Below, one piece after another: positions 1 through 9,041 of a stretch of 64,000 nucleotides of DNA. The stretch is from Gayadomonas joobiniege G7. Its GTDB lineage: Bacteria; Pseudomonadota; Gammaproteobacteria; Enterobacterales; Alteromonadaceae. A program made the translations under genes and the position numbers. Under the pieces are notes generated by a model that did no database searches, was not told the DNA's origin, and was given only the letters and a program-made list of their open reading frames with translations. The DNA lies in NCBI RefSeq assembly GCF_000300815.1, contig NZ_AMRX01000008.1, positions 62,001 to 126,000 of the forward strand. The letters are read 5' to 3'. Within the stretch, counting starts at the first letter, position 1. Every line of letters starts with the position of its first letter.

Positions 1-49
1 TATATGTAAAAACGGCATGCCAGAAGCCAGCTAATGGCATGCCATTGTA

Positions 50-1036
50 TTAAATGTCGATTACAACTTTACCTCTTGCTTTGCCACTGGAGAGGTGATC
101 GTGGGCTTTACCGACCTCAGCTAATGTGAAACGCTGTTCATCTACTATTGGTTTAAGCGCACCTTGACCGACAATTGCTGCCAGATCTTTTAATATGGCT
201 CCGTGGGTTTTACGATTTGCATTGTGTAACATAGGTATAAGCATAAAGATCACATGTAATGAAAGGCCCTTTAAGTGAGCTAAGCTCAGATCCAATGAGA
301 CTAAAGCGACGGTAGAGGCAACTTGACCATTTAACTTTGCAGCCTCAAAAGAGTTCAACATATTTTCGCCGCCAACAGAGTCAAAGACGATATCAAAACC
401 TTGTCCGTTTGTGGCGCTCTGAACATAATCTTGAACAGATTGTGTTTTATAGTTGATACCTTTAGCACCTAGGGATTCAATCAGTTGAATTTGCTCATCT
501 CCACCGCCAGTTGAAAAAACTTGTGCTCCCCAGTGTTTTGCAAGTTGAATGGCAATATGACCAACACCGCCTGAACCGCCATGCACTAATACGGACTTAT
601 TCGCCGCGATCTGGCTGCGCTGTAAACCTTCATAAGCCGTAATGCCGACTAATGGTATTGCTGCGGCTTCTCGCATAGATAACCGTGTTGGTTTATGAGC
701 AATTAAATCCGCATCTGCATTGATATATTCAGTCAGTGTGCCTGGTAAATTGGCTAAACCACCAGCACAACCATATACCTGATCGCCAACCTGAAATTGC
801 TCAACCCCTTCGCCAACGGCTTCAACCGTGCCGGCAAAGTCCATTCCTAAAATGGCGGGCAACGCAGGGGATAATGGCAAACTTTCGCCCATTTCTCTGA
901 TCATGGTATCCACTGTATTGACACTGGTCGCGGCGATTTTTACCAACACATGTCCCGCTTTAATCTCTGGTTTTTCTACCTCAGCGGATTCAAATACTGA
1001 GCTGTCACCAAAACTTTTAATTATCATTGCTTTCAT
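50..1036 (-). CDS. NADPH:quinone reductase / zinc-independent MDR alcohol dehydrogenase
   Basis: 328 aa protein of the medium-chain dehydrogenase/reductase superfamily, quinone oxidoreductase branch; it probably reduces quinones or enones with NADPH in the cytoplasm. The N-terminal GroES-like domain contains GMDFAGTVEAVGEGV (about 64-78). The Rossmann domain has the nucleotide loop HGGSGGVG at 152-159, and the protein ends in GKARGKVVIDI, as in QOR-type enzymes. The zinc-ligand GHE signature is absent, so it is a zinc-independent member. It is transcribed alone, with a 17-bp palindrome just upstream of the start. The true substrate cannot be read from sequence. Confidence 0.88.
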   Translation of the reverse strand: MKAMIIKSFGDSSVFESAEVEKPEIKAGHVLVKIAATSVNTVDTMIREMGESLPLSPALPAILGMDFAGTVEAVGEGVEQFQVGDQVYGCAGGLANLPGTLTEYINADADLIAHKPTRLSMREAAAIPLVGITAYEGLQRSQIAANKSVLVHGGSGGVGHIAIQLAKHWGAQVFSTGGGDEQIQLIESLGAKGINYKTQSVQDYVQSATNGQGFDIVFDSVGGENMLNSFEAAKLNGQVASTVALVSLDLSLAHLKGLSLHVIFMLIPMLHNANRKTHGAILKDLAAIVGQGALKPIVDEQRFTLAEVGKAHDHLSSGKARGKVVIDI

Positions 1037-1057
1037 TTGTTATTCCTCAGGTTTGCT

Positions 1058-1074
1058 AAATTGGATACCAATTT
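1058..1074. promoter_or_regulatory. Palindromic operator candidate AAATTGG-ATA-CCAATTT
   Basis: Perfect 7-bp inverted repeat with a 3-bp centre, ending 22 bp upstream of the start of the minus-strand oxidoreductase gene. It resembles sites of small dimeric repressors. From memory it also resembles the E. coli UxuR/ExuR half-sites, but with one base less in the centre. No regulator gene is adjacent, so the binding protein is unknown. Confidence 0.45.
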
Positions 1075-1225
1075 ACACTAAGCTAGTTTTTTAAGAACCT
1101 GGGATGTAGATAATCAGTTTCAAAAAATTATTGAAAGATTGTTGACGGTTAAAAAAATTAGTTGCCGTTTTGCAGGGCAGATTGCACTGTGACCGAACAA
1201 TGGGCAGTTTAAAAGAAAGGTTAAT

Positions 1226-1291
1226 ATTGCTAGCAATAAGTTAATTTTTATATCCTTTATAAAATTTCATAAATACCAAAATTGCTAGCAA
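1226..1291. promoter_or_regulatory. Pair of TTGCTAGCAA palindromes upstream of the amidase gene
   Basis: A perfect 12-bp palindrome ATTGCTAGCAAT lies at 1226-1237 and a 10-bp copy TTGCTAGCAA at 1282-1291. Their centres are 55 bp apart, about five helical turns, which would suit a looping or cooperative regulator. They lie in the 383-base gap between the divergent oxidoreductase and amidase genes. Apart from these and the palindrome at 1058, nothing else is evident in the gap. Confidence 0.5.
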
Positions 1292-1419
1292 CCTGCGGAA
1301 TCATTGTTACCAATCACTACATTTGTTCGTTTTATATTTTAACATTTGTCTTGTATTTGTTTTTTGGCCTGTTGTTTGCTTTAACGATTTAGACATCAAC
1401 AAACACGGAAAATAAAAAT

Positions 1420-3153
1420 ATGAAAAAACATCTATTAAGTTTAACCGCAGTGGCTTTGTTGCAGGCCTGTAATAGCAGTGATTCGGATCCTGCTGGGGAA
1501 ACCATGAACCCAGAACCTATTGATATTTCTGAAATCACTATTGCTGGAATCCATTCAGCAATTGAAAGCGGTGAGGCTACCTGTGAAAGTATTATTGAAC
1601 AATATGTTGAACGTAATAATGCGCTCAACAAAGAAGGCCCTGCTTTAAATGCGGTTATCACCTTAAACGATAAAGCTATCGAGCAGGCGATTGCATTAGA
1701 TGAAGCATATGCCGAAGAAGGGCTGACTGGTAAAATGCACTGTGTGCCTGTTACCCTTAAAGATAACGTAAATACAAAAGATTTGCCGACCACAGGTGGG
1801 GCTATTGCTGGGGCACAGCCAGATTATGATGCTTTTATCACTCAGCGTATTTTAGCCGAGGGCGGTATCATTATTAGTAAAGCGAACCTGCACGAATACG
1901 CTTTGGGTTATGGCGGTGGCAGTACTTTAGGTGGGCAAGCTAAAAACGTATACGATATTAGCAAAGGGCCGGGTGGTTCCTCATCTGGTACAGCAACCGC
2001 TGTTTCTGCAAATATGGCCGTTGTTGGCATAGGAACAGACACAGGGGGCTCTATTCGTGTACCTTCTTCAGTACAAGGTTTAGTGGGTATCCGACCCTCA
2101 ATGCGCTTAGTTTCGCAAAACGGTATTATGCCACTTGCACCTTTCCAAGACACCGCTGGGCCGATTTGTCGAACGGTTGCAGATTGTGCTGTGTTTTTAG
2201 ATGTACTAACTGGTTATGACGAAGCTAAGGACAGTGGTCAACGGCAGGAATTTGCAAAAATAGCACCATTAATTACCAATGAAGCACAATATAAAGCCAT
2301 TACCAATGTGCCAGAAAATGGTTACAAGTTAGATGCTGATGCGCTCGAAGGCGCTCGTATTGGTGTTGTTCGAGATATGTTTGCACCGGGTGACACACCA
2401 GAGCAATTAGAAGTAAATCGTTTAATGGAAAACGCAATCGAAAACATGAAAGCCATGGGTGCTGTTATTGTTGAAGTTGATATTCCAGATTTAGATTATA
2501 TTGTTTCACGTTATTACAGTTTGTCTCGTTATGAATTTGAAACGAGTCTTGAAGATTATTTATTAAGCTGGCCGTCTGATATCGATAATCACCCAACCAC
2601 TATGGCTGATTTATATAACCAAGGTATGTATACAGACGGTTTGTATTTTAATAGTTCATACGAAAGCCGCTATTTAAACTTAGACGATCCTTGGGAAGAA
2701 GAAGAATATTTAACGGTTATTAATGAGCGCCCTGATTATGTACGTAGCCGAATCACACAAACTCTGGATCAGACAGATGAATTGGGTAATTCATTAGCAG
2801 AACCACTAGATGTCATTATTTATCCAAGTATTTTAGGTCTAGCTGGCGAGCTAGGACGATCACCAACTACCTCAGGTACCAATAACAGATTAAGCCCATT
2901 TAGTGGTTATCCTGCGATCACTCTACCTGTTGGTTACAGTGATATCGAAGGCACTTTACCATTACCAGTTGGCTTGGAGATGTTAGCACGTGAATTTGAC
3001 GAAGCGACTTTGATCAAATTGGCTCATTCATACGAATCGCATTATTCAGCGCGTATTGAACCTGAGTTTTTATCTTCAGAAACTTTATCAACAAGTGCTA
3101 AAACTATCTCAGCACGGTCTTATGTAGAGTATGGTCTGCCAGAAGAAAACTAA
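1420..3153 (+). CDS. Amidase-signature family lipoprotein
   Basis: 577 aa secreted amidase that hydrolyses an unknown amide, probably in the periplasm. The N-terminus carries a lipoprotein signal with lipobox LLQAC (Cys17). The amidase-signature Ser-cisSer-Lys triad is visible: Lys114 in VTLKDNVNT, Ser187/188 in GPGGSSSGTA and Ser211 in DTGGSIRVPSS. The length fits secreted amidases with an extra middle segment. The start at 1420 is chosen because it gives a clean lipoprotein signal. It is monocistronic, followed by a strong terminator, and preceded by a pair of palindromes suggesting specific control. Substrate unknown; a GatA role is unlikely because it is exported and has no gatB/gatC neighbours. 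Confidence 0.88.
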   Translation: MKKHLLSLTAVALLQACNSSDSDPAGETMNPEPIDISEITIAGIHSAIESGEATCESIIEQYVERNNALNKEGPALNAVITLNDKAIEQAIALDEAYAEEGLTGKMHCVPVTLKDNVNTKDLPTTGGAIAGAQPDYDAFITQRILAEGGIIISKANLHEYALGYGGGSTLGGQAKNVYDISKGPGGSSSGTATAVSANMAVVGIGTDTGGSIRVPSSVQGLVGIRPSMRLVSQNGIMPLAPFQDTAGPICRTVADCAVFLDVLTGYDEAKDSGQRQEFAKIAPLITNEAQYKAITNVPENGYKLDADALEGARIGVVRDMFAPGDTPEQLEVNRLMENAIENMKAMGAVIVEVDIPDLDYIVSRYYSLSRYEFETSLEDYLLSWPSDIDNHPTTMADLYNQGMYTDGLYFNSSYESRYLNLDDPWEEEEYLTVINERPDYVRSRITQTLDQTDELGNSLAEPLDVIIYPSILGLAGELGRSPTTSGTNNRLSPFSGYPAITLPVGYSDIEGTLPLPVGLEMLAREFDEATLIKLAHSYESHYSARIEPEFLSSETLSTSAKTISARSYVEYGLPEEN

Positions 3154-3191
3154 TGGTTTGAACCAATCATAATTAAAATGGTGAGATAACT

Positions 3192-3226
3192 AAAAAAGCT
3201 AAACAACCAGGTTGTTTAGCTTTTTT
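3192..3226 (+). terminator. Rho-independent terminator after the amidase gene
   Basis: A long stem, AAAAAAGCTAAACAACC paired with its complement around a single A, runs straight into a T-tract. It lies 39 bp after the amidase stop codon. Confidence 0.85.
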
Positions 3227-3342
3227 ATTAATGGGTCAATCTCGTTTTCAGCTGGCTTAAAAGATATTAAATAATCATCGGCGCTAAACGTTTGCTGTGT
3301 TAAATTAGTGGCTTGTCGCTTTATCGATTGCCGAAAAACTCG

Positions 3343-3969
3343 ATGATACCACTAGAAACCCTGCTCGTATTTATTACCGCATCATTTGCTTTAGCCCTTG
3401 TCCCAGGCCCAGATAATATCTTTGTCTTAACTCAGTCGGTATTGTATGGCCGTCGCGCCGGTTTGTTCGTCAACGCGGGTTTGTGCACTGGGTTGTTATT
3501 TCATACCGCATTAGTCACCTTGGGTGTTGCGGCTTTATTGCAGGCGTCACCATTGGCGTTTAATTTAATAAAAACCGTTGGCGCGCTCTATCTGCTGTAT
3601 TTAGCATGGCAGGCTTGGCACGCACACCCTAGCTTGTCAGTGGGCAAGCAAAGTCGTACTTTGCCGAAGCGCGCGCTATATTTTCGTGGACTGATGATGA
3701 ATATGAGTAACCCTAAAGTAGCGATTTTTTTTATCGCGTTTTTACCTCAGTTTAGCGATCCTGAATCCGGCTCAGTTTTTTTGCAAATGGCCATGCTGGG
3801 TGTTTTGTTTATGTTGGCCACCTTGATTATTTTTTCTGCAATTGCGTGGGCAGGCGAGTTATTGGCTAGAGGCTTTATTCATTCAGTCAAGGCACAGCGA
3901 GTACTGAATCGATTTGCCGCTGCTATTTTTGCCACTTTGGCGATTAGGCTACTGTTTATAGAACTTTAA
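3343..3969 (+). CDS. LysE/RhtB-family amino-acid exporter
   Basis: 208 aa inner-membrane protein with about six hydrophobic segments. The family hallmark VPGPDNIFVLTQS lies in the first helix region and the segment MNMSNPKVAIFFIAFLPQF in the middle. The family exports amino acids such as homoserine, threonine or lysine; specificity cannot be inferred here. The start is placed at the ATG giving MIPLETLL, because an upstream in-frame TTG would add a charged, atypical leader. It precedes an MFS transporter on the same strand, with a gap of 82 bp. Confidence 0.85.
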   Translation: MIPLETLLVFITASFALALVPGPDNIFVLTQSVLYGRRAGLFVNAGLCTGLLFHTALVTLGVAALLQASPLAFNLIKTVGALYLLYLAWQAWHAHPSLSVGKQSRTLPKRALYFRGLMMNMSNPKVAIFFIAFLPQFSDPESGSVFLQMAMLGVLFMLATLIIFSAIAWAGELLARGFIHSVKAQRVLNRFAAAIFATLAIRLLFIEL

Positions 3970-4051
3970 GCTGGGCTGATTAACAAAATTTCAAAACACA
4001 AGCTTGTGGTTAATCAGTATAATGATGGTTTTGTGTCGCTATTGGTTTTAC

Positions 4052-5263
4052 ATGTCAAACCTTCAACTTACTTCTTCGTTTTATCGGTTTTTGGCTGGCC
4101 GTGCATTATTCAGCCTAGTTGAGTCAGTGCTCTTGGTCGCGGTGGGCTGGCACTTGTATCAGCAAACCGGCGACCCCTTTGACTTAGCGCTGGTTGGTCT
4201 GTTCCAAATAACGCCGGTTCTGGCTTTATTTTTAGTCACTGGCTGGGTGGTTGATCATGTCTCGCGGAAAAAAATCTTAGTTTATGGTGCCGCAATGCAA
4301 AGCTGTATTTTGTTGGCGATCGCTTTTGTGATGAATGCGGCGAGTTTTGATAAATGGCAGTTATTATTACTGTTAAGTGCCGCTGGTGCTGTTAAAGCTT
4401 TTATGTCGCCCACTATTCAAGCCGCGCTGGTTAATATTGTTGAATCTAAACGATTAAATAAAGCCATCGCTATCAGTAGCACTGTGTGGAATTTAGCGAC
4501 TACACTAGGGCCTTTTATTGCTGGGATTTTAGTGGCTTGGATAGCTTACGATACCTATTGGCTGTTGGTGGTTGGATCGCTTTTAACATTGATTAGCTTT
4601 ATTAGCTTACCTGCAATACCAGCCAGTAACAAGGTCGCACGTTCTTGGGCTGTGATGCTGGGTGGTTTTACATTTTTGCGCCGAAATCCCATTGTTTTTG
4701 GCTGTTTATTATTAGATTTATTAATGGTGTTATTAGGCAGTGTGGTTGCTTTGTTACCCATATATGCCGCGGATATTCTAAAAGTAGGTGCTGAAGGTTT
4801 AGGTTTATTGCGGGCCATGCCTGCGGTTGGCGCTGTGGTGATAGGCGTCTATTTGGCTCGTTATAAAAGTGATTTTGCGCATACGGGTTACACATTATTT
4901 ATTGCGCTGGTGGTTTTCGCTATGTCTATTTTGATGTTTTCGTTTGCGACTACCTTATGGCTTGCCGCGGTCTCGTTATTTATCTACGGCGCATCAGACA
5001 TGTTTAGTGTGGTGATAAGGGGGGCTGTCGTTCAGCATCATACGCCCGATGAGCTAAGAGGTAGAGTCAGTGCGGTTAACTCGATTTTTATCGCTAGTTC
5101 AAACCAGTTAGGAGATTTTAGGGCTGGCAGTGTTGCAGCAGCCGGTGGTGCTGTTAACGCAGCAATTTGGGGTGGCATAAGTGCATTGTTAGTGGCAGTT
5201 TGGGGAGCTTATTATTTTAAAGATTTGCGTAAATTAAAATCCAGCCAAACCGCAAACCATTAG
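4052..5263 (+). CDS. MFS transporter (EntS-like exporter branch)
   Basis: 403 aa major facilitator superfamily protein with about 12 hydrophobic helices. The loop GWVVDHVSRKKILVYG after helix 2 is the MFS motif-A type. Similar proteins (EntS/YfiS-like) are drug or siderophore exporters; the substrate here is unknown. The start is set at the ATG giving MSNLQLTSS, since upstream in-frame codons encode a poor leader and no good ribosome site precedes either. The stop codon lies inside a hairpin shared with the convergent LysR gene. Confidence 0.82.
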   Translation: MSNLQLTSSFYRFLAGRALFSLVESVLLVAVGWHLYQQTGDPFDLALVGLFQITPVLALFLVTGWVVDHVSRKKILVYGAAMQSCILLAIAFVMNAASFDKWQLLLLLSAAGAVKAFMSPTIQAALVNIVESKRLNKAIAISSTVWNLATTLGPFIAGILVAWIAYDTYWLLVVGSLLTLISFISLPAIPASNKVARSWAVMLGGFTFLRRNPIVFGCLLLDLLMVLLGSVVALLPIYAADILKVGAEGLGLLRAMPAVGAVVIGVYLARYKSDFAHTGYTLFIALVVFAMSILMFSFATTLWLAAVSLFIYGASDMFSVVIRGAVVQHHTPDELRGRVSAVNSIFIASSNQLGDFRAGSVAAAGGAVNAAIWGGISALLVAVWGAYYFKDLRKLKSSQTANH

Positions 5264-5291
5264 CCCTAATTAATTAAAATAATGGGCTAAT
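5259..5291. terminator. Hairpin between convergent MFS and LysR genes
   Basis: Inverted repeat ATTAGCCC / GGGCTAAT with a 17-base AT-rich loop. The left arm contains the MFS stop codon, the loop holds the LysR stop codon, and T-rich sequence follows on the plus strand. It probably serves as a bidirectional terminator. Confidence 0.5.
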
Positions 5292-6172
5292 CTTTGATAT
5301 TTATTTTTAATATGTTCAATTAAGGTTTTGGTTTTAAGCGGCAGATGTTTAGTGTTTGGATACACAGCATAAACCCCTTGTTTTTTAGCCACCTGTGAAG
5401 GAAATAAGAGGCTTAATTTGTGATCGCGAAGATCTTCATGCACTAAACAGCGGGGTAAATACGCAATACCATAACCGGCTAATACAGCTTTACGAAGAGC
5501 CGCAGCGTTGTTTGTCGAAAATGAGCCGTTAACTCGAATCGAATATGTATGCTGACCGTCTTTAAATGCCCATTCATTTGCGCCAGAACTCTGATAAGCG
5601 TATTTTAAACAATTATGCTGTAAAAGATCTTTAGGTGTCTTGGGGGACGGGTGATTTTGCAGATAGCTTGTTGATGCACATACCACCCATTGTGAATCAA
5701 TAATATGACGGGCAATTAAACTTGAATCTGTTAGGTGCCCAGTACGGATCACAAGATCATAACCTTCTTCTATCAGATCGACAAAACGATTATCAAGCGA
5801 CATATCAACAGTTAAACCTTGGTGCAGCTGGCAAAATTCTGCGACTGCTTCGGCTAATAACAAATCACCAGAAATTGTTGGCACAGACATTTTTATATGT
5901 CCAGTGATGCAAGTCTCTAAATTCGAGACGCTGGCAAACGCTTCTATGGCAGCCTGATTGACGTTTTTTGCACCTTGCGTCAACAGCCGCCCAGCTTCAG
6001 TGACGGTCAACTTGCGCGTTGTCCGATACAGTAGCTGTACGCCCAATTCAGCTTCTAACCGTGCAATACGTTTACTGACCACTGAGTTGCTTACTTGGTT
6101 GATTTCGGCGGCTTTACTAAAACTGCCAAGTTCAACCACCTGAGAAAATAGAATTAAATCGTCAGCTTGCAT
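5270..6172 (-). CDS. LysR-family transcriptional regulator
   Basis: 300 aa regulator with an N-terminal winged helix-turn-helix (about 3-62, including FSKAAEINQVSNSVVSKRIARL) and a LysR substrate-binding domain (about 90-290). It is divergent from the L-lactate dehydrogenase gene with 106 bp between starts, which is the classic arrangement for a LysR regulator controlling its neighbour. A dyad with 7-bp arms lies in that gap. The effector is unknown; lactate or a related 2-hydroxy acid is a reasonable guess from context only. Confidence 0.9.
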   Translation of the reverse strand: MQADDLILFSQVVELGSFSKAAEINQVSNSVVSKRIARLEAELGVQLLYRTTRKLTVTEAGRLLTQGAKNVNQAAIEAFASVSNLETCITGHIKMSVPTISGDLLLAEAVAEFCQLHQGLTVDMSLDNRFVDLIEEGYDLVIRTGHLTDSSLIARHIIDSQWVVCASTSYLQNHPSPKTPKDLLQHNCLKYAYQSSGANEWAFKDGQHTYSIRVNGSFSTNNAAALRKAVLAGYGIAYLPRCLVHEDLRDHKLSLLFPSQVAKKQGVYAVYPNTKHLPLKTKTLIEHIKNKYQRLAHYFN

Positions 6173-6186
6173 ATTATGTAACTTTT

Positions 6187-6211
6187 AGAAATAGTGTTTT
6201 TCATTATTTCT
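6187..6211. promoter_or_regulatory. Dyad AGAAATA-N11-TATTTCT in the lysR/lldD intergenic region
   Basis: Perfect 7-bp arms at 6187-6193 and 6205-6211 with an 11-bp spacer, located 14 bp upstream of the LysR start and 67 bp upstream of the LldD start. Size and spacing suit a LysR-type activator or autoregulation site. It is AT-rich, so chance remains possible. Confidence 0.4.
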
Positions 6212-6278
6212 ATTTATTGACAAAAAATAAAGCAGTAAAGTTAAAAAATCATAAATATTAATTGTCTGGTACGCAAAA

Positions 6279-7421
6279 ATGATTATTTCAGCTTCAACTG
6301 ACTATCGCAAAGCGGCTCAAGCCAAGTTACCACCGTTTTTATTTCATTATATTGATGGTGGATCGTACGGCGAACATACGTTAAAACATAATACGAGTGA
6401 TTTAGCCGATATCGCGCTGAAGCAGCGTGTTTTAAAAAATATGTCTGAATTAGATCTGTCGACTGAATTGTTTGGCGAAGAACTGTCACTTCCTATGGTG
6501 TTAGCCCCCGTGGGTTTAACGGGCATGTATGCACGCCGCGGTGAAGTGCAAGCAGCGAAAGCGGCTGAGAACAAAGGCATTCCTTTTTGTATGTCTACGG
6601 TTTCTGTTTGCCCTATTGAAGAAGTCGTGCCAACAATCGATCGTAAAATGTGGTTTCAGTTGTACGTATTACGTGATCGCGGTTTCATGAAAAACGTGTT
6701 AGAGCGGGCAAAAGCCGCGGGGGTAAAAACGCTTGTTTTTACGGTTGATATGCCAGTACCAGGTGCTAGGTATCGCGATATGCATTCTGGTATGAGTGGG
6801 CCGAATGCGGCGATGCGTCGCGTTTTACAGGCAATGACACATCCTTCTTGGGCACTCGATGTTGGTTTGTTGGGTAAACCGCACGATTTGGGTAATATTT
6901 CAACTTATCGCGGAGAGCCAACTAAACTAGAAGATTATATCGGCTGGTTAGGAAAAAACTTTGATCCTTCGATTTCTTGGCAAGATCTTGAATGGATCCG
7001 TGATTTTTGGGATGGTCCCATGATCATCAAAGGGATTTTAGATGCTGAAGATGCAAAAGATGCCGTTCGTTTTGGTGCCGATGGCATTGTCGTTTCGAAC
7101 CATGGCGGTCGCCAATTAGATGGTGTTTTGTCTTCAGTAAAAGCCTTGCCAGATATTGCCGATGCGGTAAAAGGTGATATAAAAATTTTAGTTGATTCTG
7201 GTATACGGACTGGCTTGGATGTAGTGCGGATGATCGCGCTAGGTGCGGACTGTACCTTATTAGGGCGCTCGTATATTTATGCGCTGGCCGCTGCGGGGCA
7301 AAAAGGGGTTGAAAATTTATTGGATCTCTACCAAAAAGAAATGCGTGTTGCTATGACACTGACAGGTGCGAAAAATTTATCTGAATTAAATCAAGATGCG
7401 TTAATTCAACACAATAAATAA
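6279..7421 (+). CDS. lldD: FMN-dependent L-lactate dehydrogenase
   Basis: 380 aa FMN alpha-hydroxyacid dehydrogenase, which oxidises L-lactate to pyruvate and passes electrons to quinone at the inner membrane. The N-terminus, the flavin segments [17 protein letters not shown] and [18 protein letters not shown], and the active-site block [11 protein letters not shown] (His275) are all present. The length matches E. coli LldD, whose catalytic histidine also has this number. The divergent LysR gene is a likely regulator. Next to a galactan locus, it may recover L-lactate produced from L-galactose or L-fucose breakdown; that link is inference. Confidence 0.93.
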   Translation: MIISASTDYRKAAQAKLPPFLFHYIDGGSYGEHTLKHNTSDLADIALKQRVLKNMSELDLSTELFGEELSLPMVLAPVGLTGMYARRGEVQAAKAAENKGIPFCMSTVSVCPIEEVVPTIDRKMWFQLYVLRDRGFMKNVLERAKAAGVKTLVFTVDMPVPGARYRDMHSGMSGPNAAMRRVLQAMTHPSWALDVGLLGKPHDLGNISTYRGEPTKLEDYIGWLGKNFDPSISWQDLEWIRDFWDGPMIIKGILDAEDAKDAVRFGADGIVVSNHGGRQLDGVLSSVKALPDIADAVKGDIKILVDSGIRTGLDVVRMIALGADCTLLGRSYIYALAAAGQKGVENLLDLYQKEMRVAMTLTGAKNLSELNQDALIQHNK

Positions 7422-7491
7422 TTGCGGTTTTTGGCGGTTGCATTGTTTTATTTTTAGTAAAATTAAATTAATAACAGAGTAATAAAATTTC

Positions 7492-8964
7492 ATGAAAATA
7501 AACGTGTTATTGAGCAGCCTAGTGCTGCTGACCGCCAATGTTAGTGGTACCCTGAGTGCGCATGAACATGGTCATACACAAGCAAAAGACCTAAGCAAAC
7601 CGAACGTTATTTATATTTTATCTGATGATACCGGCTACGGTGATTTAGGAAGCTACAATCCTAACTCAAAAATACCAACACCGAATTTAGATAAAATGGC
7701 GGCTCAAGGGATCAGGTTCACCGACGCTCATTCGCCATCTTCAGTTTGTACGCCCACTCGGTATAGTGTTTTAACTGGGCGATACGCTTGGCGAAGCCGA
7801 TTGAAAAAAGGGGTCCTATGGGGATATGATCCTGCGTTAATTGAAGATGGAAGGGAAACTCTAGCCTCGTTACTTAAACGTAGCGGTTATAATACGGTTG
7901 GTATCGGCAAATGGCATTTAGGATTAGGTGATCGTAAAAAGACGGATTACACGCAGCCATTAAGACCTGGTCCAGTCGACAATGGCTTTGATTATTATTA
8001 TGGTATTCCAGCGTCTTTAGACATGTCACCGTATGTGTATTTTGAAAATGATAAAGTGGTAGAGCCACTTAGTAAAAAAATTGCAACGCATGGCAAACCA
8101 AGAGGTCAAGGGTTTTACGACGGAGAAGGGTATTGGCGCGGAGGCGCTATATCGGAAAACTTTAAACATATAGATGTAGTGCCGCATTTTACCGAAAAAG
8201 CAGCAAATTATATTAAGTCGCAAAAAGACAGCGATAAACCTTTCTTTTTATTTTTTCCTGTGCCAGCTCCGCATCAACCTTGGTTGCCAACCGACGAATT
8301 TAAAGGTAAAAGCCAAGTAGGTGCGTATGGTGATTTTATTAATCAAATGGACGCGTCAATCGGTCAATTAATGGCTGCTTTAGACGATGCGGAACTAACT
8401 CAAAATACCATTATAGTGTTTACCAGTGATAATGGTTCTCACTGGTACGAGCACGACACCAAAAAATATGGTCACTCGGCAAACTATATCTATCGCGGCC
8501 TGAAAGGCGGTGTATATGAGGGCGGACATAGGGTACCTTTTATTGTGCAGTGGCCTGCGGCGATCCCGGCTGGGCAGGTTTCAGATCAATTAGTTAATTT
8601 AACCGATTTTATGGCCACTTTGGCTGATATTACAGGAACTCAGTTAGCTGAAGATGCTGGCGAGGATAGCGTCAGTTTGTTGCCGATTTTAACGGGAAAA
8701 CAAGCAGACAAACCAGTCCGTGAATCAACTATAGTGCACTCAGTATCTGGCATGTTTGCGATCTTAAAAGGGCCTTGGAAACTTATTGATGGTGCCACCT
8801 CAGGCGGATTTGGTGCTGGTAAACAAGATACAAAAAACTTGCCACCGATTCAGCTGTTCAATTTAGATAAAGATCCGTCGGAAACAACTAATGTTTACGA
8901 CAAACATCCAAAAATTGTTAAAGAGTTATTATCAGATTTAGAGCGGATTAAAAACCAATCTTAG
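7492..8964 (+). CDS. Secreted sulfatase, S1 family (formylglycine type)
   Basis: 490 aa alkaline-phosphatase-fold sulfatase with a signal peptide (about 1-23) followed by a short His-rich stretch. The maturation motif is CTPTR, with Cys86 as the residue converted to formylglycine; this is the C-x-P-x-R variant with Thr in place of the usual Ser. Metal and substrate residues are seen in YILSDDTGYGDLG, GKWHLGLGDRKK and FTSDNGS. It is the first gene of the plus-strand galactan cluster. It closely resembles the sulfatase at 24998 (SSVCTP[TS]RY..LTGRYAWR, GYxxPLI-like segment, GGHRVPFI), so the two are paralogues. Probable role: removing sulfate esters from a galactan; position specificity unknown. 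Confidence 0.93.
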   Translation: MKINVLLSSLVLLTANVSGTLSAHEHGHTQAKDLSKPNVIYILSDDTGYGDLGSYNPNSKIPTPNLDKMAAQGIRFTDAHSPSSVCTPTRYSVLTGRYAWRSRLKKGVLWGYDPALIEDGRETLASLLKRSGYNTVGIGKWHLGLGDRKKTDYTQPLRPGPVDNGFDYYYGIPASLDMSPYVYFENDKVVEPLSKKIATHGKPRGQGFYDGEGYWRGGAISENFKHIDVVPHFTEKAANYIKSQKDSDKPFFLFFPVPAPHQPWLPTDEFKGKSQVGAYGDFINQMDASIGQLMAALDDAELTQNTIIVFTSDNGSHWYEHDTKKYGHSANYIYRGLKGGVYEGGHRVPFIVQWPAAIPAGQVSDQLVNLTDFMATLADITGTQLAEDAGEDSVSLLPILTGKQADKPVRESTIVHSVSGMFAILKGPWKLIDGATSGGFGAGKQDTKNLPPIQLFNLDKDPSETTNVYDKHPKIVKELLSDLERIKNQS

Positions 8965-9041
8965 CTGCTAATTACCAATAACGATTAACCTTCTTCTAAA
9001 CAGAGACAGGGACGTCTTTTTCCGTCAGATATTTGGTCAAA

